From Bacillus pseudomycoides (GTDB lineage: Bacteria; Bacillota; Bacilli; Bacillales; Bacillaceae_G): DNA of 64,000 nt. The stretch is from assembly GCF_022811845.1 (NCBI RefSeq), contig NZ_CP064266.1, positions 62,001-126,000 of the forward strand, given 5' to 3'. Positions 8,355 through 16,588 of this stretch are shown piece by piece. Numbering within the stretch: the first letter of the stretch is position 1; each line of letters begins with the position of its first letter. The notes below the pieces were generated by a model. The model searched no databases. It saw only the letters and a list, made by a program, of their open reading frames with translations, and was not told the DNA's origin. The position numbers and the translations under genes are program-made.

Positions 8355-8931
8355 ACGATTTTGACAGTTCCTGCAAGGAGCCAAAGAATAAGTCTGCTTC
8401 ATTCATTTGTTCATTTTCCTCAGAAAGGGTTGGTAAATCATCTAATGTTTGAAGTCCAAACGTATCTAAAAATTCTTTCGTCGTGCCATATAAAATAGGA
8501 CGCCCTGGTCCTTCGGCTCGGCCCGTTTCTTTTATTAATAAGTGCGAGACTAATGTTTGCAATGCTCGATCTGTTTTTACACCACGAATCTCTTCTATTT
8601 CTGTTCTTGTAATTGGCTGACGATAGGCAACAATCGCCAACGTTTCAAGAGCAGCCTGTGAAAGAGATGCTGCTGTTGGTGTATCCATTAATTTTTGATA
8701 ATAAGGCGCATGTTCTTTTTTTGTGACAAGGCGATATATTTTTGCAAATTGTACAATTTGCAAGCCTCGCTGCAGCTCTTCACATTCCCTTTGCATTTCC
8801 TCGATAATCTGAATTACATCTTTCACTTCAATCTCAAGTACTTTTGCAATTTGTTCCGGATAAACCCCTTCATCACCCGCAACAAATAAAAGTCCCTCAA
8901 TAATTGCCATCTGTTCTTTTCTGTCCAACAT
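8353..8931 (-). CDS. scpB: Segregation and condensation protein B
   Basis: 192 residues, two winged-helix domains (about 1-85 and 95-170; typical stretch AALETLAIVAYRQPITRTEIE then RGVKTDRALQTL). ScpB dimers bind ScpA and form the SMC complex that organises and separates the chromosome. Start ATG is preceded by AAAGGAGA. Unlike most Bacillus genomes, where scpA and scpB nearly touch, 208 bases separate them here. Confidence 0.95.
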   Translation of the reverse strand: MLDRKEQMAIIEGLLFVAGDEGVYPEQIAKVLEIEVKDVIQIIEEMQRECEELQRGLQIVQFAKIYRLVTKKEHAPYYQKLMDTPTAASLSQAALETLAIVAYRQPITRTEIEEIRGVKTDRALQTLVSHLLIKETGRAEGPGRPILYGTTKEFLDTFGLQTLDDLPTLSEENEQMNEADLFFGSLQELSKS

Positions 8932-9050
8932 ACAATCTCCTTTCTCATATCTTTTCGTGCAAAAATATCCACGACAAAAACCGAATCACAGTATATTGCG
9001 TCCGGTCCAACATTCCTTCTACTGTTCCAAACAAAATCATGTAAAACTAC

Positions 9051-9076
9051 GATCAGTGGAGTTACTTCCACTGATC
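9051..9076. terminator. Perfect 10-bp hairpin in the scpA-scpB gap
   Basis: GATCAGTGGA and its exact complement are separated by six bases. On the minus strand it is followed by GTAGTTTTAC, a short T-run. It lies between scpA and scpB, where it could reduce readthrough or protect mRNA. No ORF in the 208-base gap looks like a real gene. Confidence 0.5.
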
Positions 9077-9139
9077 ATTCGTCTTGACTAATCAAATACT
9101 TACTGCTAATTTTCATTACAATCTTGAAACAGGGGTTTA

Positions 9140-9877
9140 CTAAGATTTAGAGCGAGTCAAAAAGATTTCATCAAAATTGTGTTCCTGCTCAATAACAATC
9201 TGCTGGTTTTTCATCAGTTCGAGTATGGCTAAAAACGTTACAACCATTACTTCACGCTCTTCATCAACAAATAAATCATAAAAGCTTTGGCGTCCTTCTG
9301 CTATTTCTAATTTCTGTAAAATATCACTCATACGTTGTTCAATCGGTATTTCTTGACGGGTAATTCTCGTTGTTACTGGACGTTTTGATTTTTTTCGACG
9401 CATAAGTTTTTGAAATGCTGCTAACATATCATATAGTTTGACATCGAGAGGTAAATTCGTCTCCTCTTCTTGTTGAAACGATGTAAAATCGATTGGTGGA
9501 CGTGTATAAAGTTGTGCTCTTTCTTGTTCTCTCTCTTTTAACTCAGCAGCAACTTGTTTATATTTTTTATATTCAATTAACCGCTCCATCAACTCTTGAC
9601 GAGGATCATCTATAAAATCTTCACCACTATCATGTACATCTTCTTCTTGTTTCGGTAACAGCATTTTACTTTTAATTTGCAATAGCGTTGCAGCCATTAC
9701 CAAATACTCACTTGCAACATCCAATTGCAATTCTTTCATCGTATGGATATAAGATAAATACTGCTCTGTAATTTCTGCTACAGGAATATTATATATATCG
9801 ATTTCATAGCGATGAATTAAATGTAACAATAGATCTAAAGGCCCTTCAAAAGCCTCTACTTTAAAATTATATTGCAC
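9140..9877 (-). CDS. scpA: Segregation and condensation protein A
   Basis: About 245 residues. This kleisin-type protein bridges the SMC heads and binds ScpB. The N terminus shows the family block KVEAFEGPLDLLLHLI; the middle is charged and coiled; the C-terminal winged helix includes FLAILELMKNQQI. The open frame reaches back to 9892, but the GTG at 9877 with GGTGGGA seven bases upstream gives the family start MQYNFKVEAF, so I use it. Confidence 0.94.
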   Translation of the reverse strand: MQYNFKVEAFEGPLDLLLHLIHRYEIDIYNIPVAEITEQYLSYIHTMKELQLDVASEYLVMAATLLQIKSKMLLPKQEEDVHDSGEDFIDDPRQELMERLIEYKKYKQVAAELKEREQERAQLYTRPPIDFTSFQQEEETNLPLDVKLYDMLAAFQKLMRRKKSKRPVTTRITRQEIPIEQRMSDILQKLEIAEGRQSFYDLFVDEEREVMVVTFLAILELMKNQQIVIEQEHNFDEIFLTRSKS

Positions 9878-10044
9878 AAAGCATCCCACCACATTTTTTC
9901 TATAACAACATAAGTATAGAGCATACTTATGTTCTATCCAACCTTTTTAAGAAATTTAGTTAAAAATAGACATCTGCCCATGCAACAATGCCCACCCCTT
10001 CATATGATAAAAATGTAGTAAGTTCAATGTAGGAGGTAAAAACT

Positions 10045-10140
10045 ATGGGCCATATTGATTGTGGTTTTAACGGCGGTTTCGCTTTACTTGTTGTGCTCTT
10101 TATCTTATTAATCATTGTAGGCGCGGCTTGCTTCTGCTAA
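10045..10140 (+). CDS. YjcZ-type small sporulation membrane protein (31 aa)
   Basis: A 31-codon frame missed by length filters: N-terminal MGHIDCGFNGGFALL, then a single hydrophobic helix ending VGAACFC. It matches the YjcZ family of tiny Gly-rich N terminus plus membrane helix, abundant in Bacillus spores. It has a near-perfect AGGAGG ribosome site seven to eight bases before ATG and its own terminator. CATATGATA at about 10001-10009 upstream could be a mother-cell sigma (E/K) -10 box. Function unknown. Confidence 0.85.
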   Translation: MGHIDCGFNGGFALLVVLFILLIIVGAACFC

Positions 10141-10149
10141 TGCAGAATA

Positions 10150-10184
10150 TAATAAACGACTAGAGAACCTCTAGTCGTTTATTA
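10150..10184 (+). terminator. Terminator after the yjcZ-like gene
   Basis: AATAAACGACTAGAG pairs with CTCTAGTCGTTTATT around a four-base loop, directly followed by a T/A-rich stretch. Confidence 0.85.
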
Positions 10185-10222
10185 TTTATCCCGCTATTTA
10201 CGGAGTTCCACTTCATGATACA
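10185..10222 (+). repeat. Possible truncated end of a bcr1-type repeat
   Basis: TTTATCCCGCTATTTACGG matches the left terminal sequence of the full repeats in this window (at 45349-45509 on the minus strand) and of the miniature one at 13252. About seven bases are missing after it and no right end is visible before the DUF309 gene. Probably a decayed fragment. Confidence 0.4.
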
Positions 10223-10257
10223 CTGTACATAAGATCATTTAGACAGGAGCGAAAAGA

Positions 10258-10776
10258 ATGTATCCTACTGCATACATACAGTTCTTAATTCATTTTCACG
10301 GAGATTACGATTATTTTGAGTGTCACGAAATATTAGAAGAATATTGGAAATTAAAACCTCGAGGAGAACGCGACAACTACTGGGTTGGTTTTATTCAAAT
10401 AGCAGTTTCTTTATACCATCACAGACGCTCGAATTGGAATGGTTCGATACGAATGATGAAAAGCGCCATTGCTATTTTACAAAAAGAAAATAAACAAGTG
10501 CACAAATTAGGTCTAGACCACCAAAAACTTTTAACTATTTTGCAAAAACAATTACAGTCGATTCAAAGGAAAGAACCCTTTACACCTATATTTTTGCCTT
10601 TTTCAGATCCTTCTTTAGAAAACAAATGCTTGCAATTGTGTACAGAAAAAATGATTCCGTGGAAAGATGTTCATTCTTTACCTACTGAGTACATTGTCCA
10701 TAAACATAAATTACGTGACAGAAATGATGTAATTGCTGAACGAAACGAGCAACTACAAAAAAGAAAGCAGAGATGA
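10258..10776 (+). CDS. DUF309 family protein (YpuF-like)
   Basis: 172 residues. The N-terminal half carries the DUF309 signature YFECHEILEEYWK followed by WVGFIQIAVSLYHHRRSNW, an alpha-helical domain with conserved His/Glu. The C-terminal part has no recognised domain and ends in a basic tail. In B. subtilis the homologue ypuF lies beside scpA, as here, but no function is known. The ATG has an AGGAGCG site. It converges on ribT and the two share a terminator. Confidence 0.88.
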   Translation: MYPTAYIQFLIHFHGDYDYFECHEILEEYWKLKPRGERDNYWVGFIQIAVSLYHHRRSNWNGSIRMMKSAIAILQKENKQVHKLGLDHQKLLTILQKQLQSIQRKEPFTPIFLPFSDPSLENKCLQLCTEKMIPWKDVHSLPTEYIVHKHKLRDRNDVIAERNEQLQKRKQR

Positions 10777-10797
10777 CATGGTTCCTATCTCTGCTTT
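10764..10797. terminator. Shared terminator of DUF309 gene and ribT
   Basis: AAAGCAGAGAT and ATCTCTGCTTT form an 11-bp stem. It overlaps the last codons of the DUF309 gene and the ribT stop, serving both directions. Confidence 0.75.
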
Positions 10798-11162
10798 CAT
10801 GAATGTATATTCTGTTCAACTTCCTTACACTTTTCGCAAAAACTAGCAGTTTGTTCATTACCACAAACTGTAACACCCTGAAACTTATTTTTTAGTTCTT
10901 GTACCATCTTCGTACCAATCCCCATGTGACGATGAGATGGATTCACACTAAGATGTTGAATCTCTAATACATTTTCTTCATTAATTATTCCAACGATCCC
11001 AACAAAATCATCATTTTGTTTCCACAAATACAATTGCCAACTATCGTTTTTATCATATTCTTTCATTGTTAATTGTAAAGTTTTCACATCTTTTTCAGTC
11101 GGCATAAAAGAAAGTAGCCCCATTGCAATCTTTTCATAACTTTTTTTAAAACGAATTAACAT
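10797..11162 (-). CDS. ribT: RibT-like GNAT acetyltransferase
   Basis: 121 residues of the GNAT fold with the acetyl-CoA loop in HRHMGIGTKMV and the preceding strand EIQHLSV. Length and N-terminal motif (MLIRFKKSYEKIAMGLLSFMP) match RibT, which in B. subtilis is the last gene of the riboflavin operon. Here it lies about 42 kb from ribD-E-BA-H, next to ppiB and ypuA. Its substrate is unknown. Four cysteines in the C-terminal part (CGNE, FCEKCKE) stand out. Confidence 0.82.
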   Translation of the reverse strand: MLIRFKKSYEKIAMGLLSFMPTEKDVKTLQLTMKEYDKNDSWQLYLWKQNDDFVGIVGIINEENVLEIQHLSVNPSHRHMGIGTKMVQELKNKFQGVTVCGNEQTASFCEKCKEVEQNIHS

Positions 11163-11542
11163 AAGCCTTATCCCTTCTTACAAAAGTTACAAACCACGTA
11201 TCCCCTCTACCACTATTTCTACATCATATCCATTCTACAATATTTTCACTATAGTGAGAAGGGCTACCAAAACAACTTGATAATCATACAAAGAGAGTTT
11301 AGGAAAGTCAACTACATATAAAAATCTTACTATATCCTATGTATATTTACAAAAACTATTTCTTTGTATAACACCTCTATTCTCTACATTATCATTTACT
11401 GCACAACCGCCATTAATTCCTCTTTATAACGTAAAAGATTGCTCTCTCCTTTTCAGGTTTATTGTAAAAGAAACTTGAAAAGTTGCCCAAATCATTTTCC
11501 ATACAAGTAAGCAAAAAAGAGAGCTATATTGCTCTCTTTCCC
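11163..11542. other. 380-base gene-free gap with a 12-bp palindrome
   Basis: Between ribT and ppiB I see no plausible gene. The gap holds a perfect palindrome TCACTATAGTGA (11246-11257), within a region that would be the ribT promoter, and a partial Fur-like sequence TTGATAATCATAC (about 11277-11289). The ppiB terminator occupies its right end. The rest is AT-rich without clear structure. Confidence 0.4.
11514..11541 (-). terminator. ppiB terminator
   Basis: On the minus strand AAAGAGAGC and GCTCTCTTT pair around ATATA-type loop bases, followed by a T-run. Confidence 0.85.
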
Positions 11543-11980
11543 TTACTCTTCCCAAACTTTAACTTCTTTCATAGCATCGCCTTGACGCATATTTAATACC
11601 GTTTCAATACCGCTTGTCACTTTACCAAATACAGTATGCACGCCATCTAAGTGTGGTTGTGGCTCATGAACGATAAAGAATTGGCTACCACCTGTATTAC
11701 GGCCAGCATGTGCCATAGAAAGTGATCCAACTACATGTCGATGAGGATTCTCATCAGTTTCACATGGAATAGAGTAACCAGGACCACCTGCACCTGTTCC
11801 TGTTGGATCTCCGCCCTGACTTACGAAACCAGGAATCACGCGGTGGAATGTAACCTCGTTATAAAATCCTTGGTCTGCTAATTTTTTAAAGTTTTCCACT
11901 GTTTTCGGTGCTTCTTCTGGGAAAAATTCTAATTCAATTTTTTCACCATTCTCCATTAATATGTATCCTAAAGTTTTCAT
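11543..11980 (-). CDS. ppiB: Peptidyl-prolyl cis-trans isomerase (cyclophilin)
   Basis: 145 residues, no signal peptide, so cytoplasmic. Cyclophilin motifs are FHRVIPGFVSQGGDPTGTG (catalytic Arg in FHR), GSLSMAHAG and GSQFFIVHEPQPHLDG. The protein speeds proline isomerisation during folding. The start has a GGAGACATA site. Position beside ypuA and ribT is conserved with B. subtilis. Confidence 0.95.
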   Translation of the reverse strand: MKTLGYILMENGEKIELEFFPEEAPKTVENFKKLADQGFYNEVTFHRVIPGFVSQGGDPTGTGAGGPGYSIPCETDENPHRHVVGSLSMAHAGRNTGGSQFFIVHEPQPHLDGVHTVFGKVTSGIETVLNMRQGDAMKEVKVWEE

Positions 11981-12167
11981 AGGTATATGTCTCCTTTCAA
12001 CTATCTCAGCACTATATTACCATATTCATGTCCAGAAACAAAAAGAATCCGACAATCTGTATACTTCTTTTTTAAAATCAGCAAGAAGATAGATGACAAA
12101 TTTCAAAAATATACTATAATTACTTTGTTGCCCGCAAATTCCAGAAAGAGAAAGGGAGCGATTTTTC

Positions 12168-13034
12168 GTGAAAACGAAACTTTTAGCTCTGCTACTAGCT
12201 GTTACAGTATTTATGATTCCAACAGCTTCATTTGCAGACGTGATTGAGGGAGAATCAATCGTTACATTAGGAGAAAATTTATCTGAACAACAAAAACAAG
12301 ATCTTTTAAAAGAAATGAAAGCGCCAAAAGATGCGCAAATTATTACTGTATCTAATGCAGAAGAACATAAATTTTTAGAGGGTATCGTTCCAAAAGCACA
12401 AATCGGTACGAGAGCTATTTCCTCTTCTATGATTACGTATACAAAACCAGGATCAGGCCTTATTGTGCGAGCAAAAAACATTAATTGGGTAACAGATGCA
12501 ATGTATACAAATGCACTCATTACAGCAGGTGTTAAAGATGCAGAAATCCAAATCACTGCGCCGTTTAAAGTGTCAGGAACAGCTGCTTTAACAGGATTAA
12601 TGAAAGCTTACGAAACAACATCAAAAAAAGAAATTCCTGAAGAAGTAAAAAAAGTAGCCAATGAAGAGATGGTACAAACTGCAAAACTTGGTGACAAGAT
12701 CGGTGATGAAAAAGCTGTTCAACTTGTAGCAAAAGTAAAAGAAGAAATTGCTAAAGAACAACCAAAAACAACAGAGGATTTACGTTCGCTAATTAAAAAG
12801 ATTGCTGATCAACTCGGTATTACATTAACAGATGAGCAATTAGATAGCTTAGTTTCATTATTTGATAAAATGAAAAATTTAAATATTGACTGGAACCAAG
12901 TTGGTAGTCAATTAAATAAAGCGAAAGAACATGTTTCAGCGTTCTTAGGCTCCGAAGAAGGACAAGGATTCCTAGATAAAGTAAAAGATTTTTTCTCTAG
13001 TACCATTGATTTTATTAAATCATTATTTAAGTAA
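12168..13034 (+). CDS. ypuA: YpuA-like secreted protein, DUF1002
   Basis: 288 residues with a signal peptide (MKTKLLALLLAVTVFM... cleaved after about ASFA). The mature part begins with EGESIVTLGENLSEQQKQ and contains the DUF1002 features TYTKPGSGLIVRAKNIN and DAEIQITAPFKVSGTAALTG. The C-terminal 60 residues are amphipathic. Function is not established; it is an extracytoplasmic protein conserved in Bacillus. A GGGAGCG site precedes the start, and it is divergent from ppiB. Confidence 0.9.
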   Translation: MKTKLLALLLAVTVFMIPTASFADVIEGESIVTLGENLSEQQKQDLLKEMKAPKDAQIITVSNAEEHKFLEGIVPKAQIGTRAISSSMITYTKPGSGLIVRAKNINWVTDAMYTNALITAGVKDAEIQITAPFKVSGTAALTGLMKAYETTSKKEIPEEVKKVANEEMVQTAKLGDKIGDEKAVQLVAKVKEEIAKEQPKTTEDLRSLIKKIADQLGITLTDEQLDSLVSLFDKMKNLNIDWNQVGSQLNKAKEHVSAFLGSEEGQGFLDKVKDFFSSTIDFIKSLFK

Positions 13035-13035
13035 G

Positions 13036-13063
13036 AAAAAGCTCGTCAATGACGAGCTTTTTC
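13036..13063 (+). terminator. ypuA terminator
   Basis: AAAAAGCTCGTC pairs with GACGAGCTTTTT around a four-base loop. Confidence 0.9.
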
Positions 13064-13251
13064 TTTATACATCCAAATTTAAAAACGACATAAACCATCT
13101 TCTTTTTAGATGGGAGAGATCATCCACCCACGCATAGAAGCGGTCAAGGCCTTTTTTCGCCCCATCCCTTGTGAAAACAAAGGGAGGAGATAAGTGGATA
13201 TTTCTGTTTGTTTTCATAGCCGCGACTTATATGCAGGAAAAACAAAATGGA

Positions 13252-13306
13252 TTTATCTCGCTATTTGCGGACAGTAACACTCCCATTTCAAAATGTTTCA
13301 CTTTAT
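13252..13306 (+). repeat. Miniature (internally deleted) bcr1-type repeat
   Basis: A 55-base unit starts TTTATCTCGCTATTTGCGG, like the left end of the full repeats, and ends GTTTCACTTTAT, identical to their right end, with about 100 central bases missing. TTTAT occurs at both ends (13252-13256 and 13302-13306). The right TTTAT overlaps the stop codon of the HAD gene at 13303. Bases 13064-13251 before it contain two small hairpins (CCATC/GATGG near 13097, CCCTT/AAGGG near 13167) but nothing I can name. Confidence 0.65.
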
Positions 13307-14088
13307 ATAAGCAAAGGTAACTTCATAACAGCTTCCTCTACTGAACGAACAACGTGACGTGCCTTTTCCTTTACATATGGATGTGCATGATGAAGAGTAA
13401 AAGAATGTGGCGTTACTGCAAACATGGAAATATCATTGAAAGAATCACCGATACACGCCACTTCATGTGCCTCAATCTTTAAGTATTCCATCAAACGTTT
13501 TAAAGCACTTCCTTTACTAACTCCTACTGGCATAATATCCACATAACCTTTTCCAGAAATAAAAATTTCAGCTTGCTCCTGAAAGGTTTCTCTTAGTTCT
13601 CGATCTAATGTTACAATCTTTTCTGCATCTCCATACACAAATAACTTTTCAGGATGGACTGTATTACCAAACTCTTCTTCTAATGTTTCGATTTCAGCAA
13701 TATGCACACCCATATATTTTTCAAAAACGTAATGATGTTCATTTTTTTTTTTTGTATATCTCTGCTCTTTTGCACACACAATATCAGCTAGTCTTTTTTT
13801 ATGTATATATCGATATATTTCCTGGGCAACTCCATTATTAAATTTCGATTCATGGAATACTTGCCCATTTGGTAATAACATCGTAGCTCCATTTAAACCA
13901 GTTGTATAATATGGAAATGAGAATTCTTTAACTGCATCGTGAATCCTATGTGTAAAGCGGCCAGAAGCAAAGCAAATATTTGTCCCTTTTTCTGCTAGCC
14001 AACAAAGTGCTTTTTCATCTTCCTTATGAATATGACTCACATTATAAACAAGTGTATCGTCTAAATCACTTACAAATAATTTAATCAT
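13303..14088 (-). CDS. Cof-type HAD hydrolase, second copy
   Basis: About 261 residues of the same HAD subfamily as 3630-4448. Motif I FVSDLDDTLVYN, then FASGRF, and motif IV IGDSFNDISMF. The frame is open upstream (MCMKGEES...), but ATG at 14088 with GGGGAAGAGAGC before it gives the family start MIKLFVSDLDD. Two adjacent aspartates (DLDDT) replace the more usual D-G-T; this is seen in some family members. Substrate unknown. The stop codon coincides with the end of a miniature repeat, so the C terminus may have been altered by that insertion. Confidence 0.85.
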   Translation of the reverse strand: MIKLFVSDLDDTLVYNVSHIHKEDEKALCWLAEKGTNICFASGRFTHRIHDAVKEFSFPYYTTGLNGATMLLPNGQVFHESKFNNGVAQEIYRYIHKKRLADIVCAKEQRYTKKKNEHHYVFEKYMGVHIAEIETLEEEFGNTVHPEKLFVYGDAEKIVTLDRELRETFQEQAEIFISGKGYVDIMPVGVSKGSALKRLMEYLKIEAHEVACIGDSFNDISMFAVTPHSFTLHHAHPYVKEKARHVVRSVEEAVMKLPLLI

Positions 14089-14176
14089 GCTCTCTTCCCC
14101 TTTCATACACAATTTTTACTCTAAGTGTACGAAAAAAATGTTGTGTTTTTGTTAAAAAACGATAAATTTATAATAA

Positions 14177-14207
14177 AAATAAGCAGGAATCTTCTCCTGC
14201 TTATTTT
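14177..14207 (-). terminator. spoVA operon terminator
   Basis: On the minus strand AAATAAGCAGGA pairs with TCCTGCTTATTT around a short loop, then T-rich sequence. It overlaps the end of spoVAF. Confidence 0.85.
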
Positions 14208-15673
14208 TGTCTACGTATATTTTGTGGATGTACAATGCTTGGACGTACTTTTAAACTAGACATGGTCGGGCGTAATACTATTGTTTTTAATGCTCCCCAA
14301 TCAAATGGTAGAAACGGCCATAAATATGGTGTTTGTAAACTTTTGATGGACGCTAAAAATAAAATTAACATCGTCATGCCAATTACAAATCCCATCTCAT
14401 GGAACAAACCAGTTAAAATAATGACAAATAATTTTCCGAGTTTGTTTCCGAGTCCTAATTCATAACTTGGTGTCGCATATATTCCAATCATTGAAACTGC
14501 TGTGTATAAAATAACTTCTGGAACAAATAATCCAACGTCAATCGCAATTTGTCCAATTAAAATCGCTGAAATTAAGCCGGTAGCTGATGATAGAGGAGTT
14601 GGTGTATGAATCGATGCCATTCGCAAAAATTCAAGTCCAATATCGGCCAGAATTATTTGTAATAAAATAGGAAGATGCGTCATTTTATTTGGCCCAATGA
14701 AAGCAAGTTTCTCTGGTAACAATGTTGGATCGAACACAAAAACGAGCCAAAACGGTAATAAAAACACAGAAAATATAATGCCTACAAAACGAACCCATCG
14801 TAAAAACGTACCAACTGCTGGATTTTGTCTGAACTCTTCCGCGTGCTGCACGTGATGAAAATAAGTTGTTGGTGTAATCATTACGCTTGGTGATGTATCA
14901 ACAATGACTAATACGTGCCCTTCTAACAAATGATTTGCCGCTACATCTGGTCTTTCTGTATAACGAATAAGCGGGAAAGGATTATAACCCTGCTTTACTA
15001 AAAATTCTTCAATCGTTTTGTCAGCCATTGTAATTCCATCTACTTCAATACTCTCTAGTTCTTGCTTAATGATTTTTACCAAATCTGGATTCGCAACATC
15101 CTGAACATACGTAATACAGATATCCGTTTGTGACCTATCCCCAACCCGCATAATTTCATTTCGCAAACGCGGATCACGAATACGCCTTCTTATCAATGCT
15201 GTATTTACAACAATATTTTCCACAAAGCCATCCCTTGCCCCGCGCACTACTTTTTCTGTATCTGGTTCTGTTGGTGCTCGACCTGGATAACTACGGACAT
15301 CAATTACAAAAGCCTCCGTTTCACCTTCTACAAAAATAACAACAAGGCCAGATAAAACTTGTACCATTACCTCATCCATCGTTTTCACTTTACTTACTTG
15401 TTGATGAATAAGTCGATTTTCTAAAAGCTTTACTGTATTCTCCTGGGTATCCCTTATCTCATTTGTATCCACTGCTTCTTCTAAAATCGGAATAATGTAG
15501 TTTGTATCACACAATCCATTTACAAATAACACACCAATTTCTTTATCAAGAATTTGAAACTTACGAATCCCGACATCAAAGGTGACACCAAGTCCAACTG
15601 TTTGTTTCAAATAATTTTCATTATCACTCAAGAAGGAAGAAATCGGGATATTAACTTTCTTTTGTTTCGTCAT
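14201..15673 (-). CDS. spoVAF: Stage V sporulation protein AF (GerA-family)
   Basis: About 490 residues, related to the A subunits of GerA germinant receptors. A cytoplasmic N-terminal domain (about 1-290; includes VEGETEAFVIDVRSYPGRAPTEPD) is followed by four to five membrane segments from about residue 290. It is the last gene of the spoVA operon and modulates germination or DPA release. ATG at 15673 (MTKQKKVN) is preferred over the upstream GTG at 15682; it overlaps spoVAEA by 23 bases. Confidence 0.93.
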   Translation of the reverse strand: MTKQKKVNIPISSFLSDNENYLKQTVGLGVTFDVGIRKFQILDKEIGVLFVNGLCDTNYIIPILEEAVDTNEIRDTQENTVKLLENRLIHQQVSKVKTMDEVMVQVLSGLVVIFVEGETEAFVIDVRSYPGRAPTEPDTEKVVRGARDGFVENIVVNTALIRRRIRDPRLRNEIMRVGDRSQTDICITYVQDVANPDLVKIIKQELESIEVDGITMADKTIEEFLVKQGYNPFPLIRYTERPDVAANHLLEGHVLVIVDTSPSVMITPTTYFHHVQHAEEFRQNPAVGTFLRWVRFVGIIFSVFLLPFWLVFVFDPTLLPEKLAFIGPNKMTHLPILLQIILADIGLEFLRMASIHTPTPLSSATGLISAILIGQIAIDVGLFVPEVILYTAVSMIGIYATPSYELGLGNKLGKLFVIILTGLFHEMGFVIGMTMLILFLASIKSLQTPYLWPFLPFDWGALKTIVLRPTMSSLKVRPSIVHPQNIRRQK

Positions 15674-16229
15674 AAAACCCACTTCTTTCTAAAATTAATT
15701 GAATTGCTTTTTTTGTAATTGGTGACCCTCGCTCCCACTCATCATTTCCACACATCTTTCCTATATCACCAATCCCTACAATTACTGGAACATTTAATTC
15801 ATCTAAACAATAAATCGTATCTCCATTAATTCTGCCAATTTCACCATCAGCCAGTCCGAATTTATCAACACCGTATTCTGTTAACCTGCCTGCTCGATCT
15901 ACACTGACATCTACACGGGTCCACTCTAGGTGATGTGTATTCGATGCAACAGCTAAAATACCAAGAACATCAATTTGTTTATGCATCGCTACGTATTTTA
16001 ACGCTTTTTCACCTGAACCTTCTCCAATAAATCCACTATCATCAAACATGACAAATACAGGGTCGAATGGCGTTTGCATAATCAGCTCCACAATCTTCTT
16101 TCCCGTCAATTTTGTTGGATTGCTTTGCGATGCAGAAATACACCTTCCGCCAAATTCCTTTGCTAACAGCTCAATTGCTCGCTTTGCATATTCATCTCCA
16201 TCTGTCACCAAAATAACCCTTCGTCTCAT
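15651..16229 (-). CDS. spoVAEA: Stage V sporulation protein AEA
   Basis: 192 residues, soluble, no signal peptide. Begins MRRRVILVTDGDEYAKRAIE, with a nucleotide-like fold, then DPVFVMFDDSGFIGEGSG and the conserved end GNDEWERGSPITKKAI. Known as the hydrophilic SpoVAEa encoded in the DPA channel operon; its exact job is not known. It lies five bases after spoVAEB and overlaps spoVAF. Confidence 0.93.
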   Translation of the reverse strand: MRRRVILVTDGDEYAKRAIELLAKEFGGRCISASQSNPTKLTGKKIVELIMQTPFDPVFVMFDDSGFIGEGSGEKALKYVAMHKQIDVLGILAVASNTHHLEWTRVDVSVDRAGRLTEYGVDKFGLADGEIGRINGDTIYCLDELNVPVIVGIGDIGKMCGNDEWERGSPITKKAIQLILERSGFYDETKES

Positions 16230-16234
16230 TTGAT

Positions 16235-16585
16235 TTATCCTTTCGGTTTACATATAAGTGCTACAAAAAATGCAAATAATATCGCTGCTGAAATACCTGA
16301 CGATGTTAAACTAAACATGCCAATACCAATTCCTAAATAGCCATGTTTTTCAGCAGCCTCTAATGCTCCATGTAAAAGGGAATGTCCAAAGCTCGTTATA
16401 GGAACAGTTGCACCTGCACCTGCGAATTTTATGAGCTTATCATATAGTCCAAAGCTATCTAAAATGGCTCCTACTACTACAAAAGTCGACATTAAATGGG
16501 CGGGGGTTAGTTTTACAAAATCCAATAGTAGTTGTCCTATTACACAAATCATTCCTCCAACAATAAACGCATATACAAAATCCAC
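16235..16585 (-). CDS. spoVAEB: Stage V sporulation protein AEB
   Basis: 116 residues, three to four hydrophobic segments, start MDFVYAFIVGGMICVIGQLL. It is a paralogue of SpoVAC (shared LILDSFGLYDKLIKFAGAGA-type core, here GAILDSFGLYDKLIKFAGAG). With SpoVAC and SpoVAD it forms the inner-membrane channel that moves dipicolinic acid in and out of the forespore. Three bases separate it from spoVAD. Confidence 0.93.
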   Translation of the reverse strand: MDFVYAFIVGGMICVIGQLLLDFVKLTPAHLMSTFVVVGAILDSFGLYDKLIKFAGAGATVPITSFGHSLLHGALEAAEKHGYLGIGIGMFSLTSSGISAAILFAFFVALICKPKG

Positions 16586-16588
16586 AGT

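Noticed and set aside
8823..9071. 82-residue ORF upstream of scpB
   Set aside because: No ribosome site, overlaps scpB in another frame and ends in the hairpin region.
11277..11289. Fur box near ribT
   Set aside because: Only one half (TTGATAAT) fits; the other half does not match, and neighbours are not iron genes.
12026..12556. 176-residue minus-strand ORF opposite ypuA
   Set aside because: Antisense shadow of the well-supported ypuA gene; no family features.
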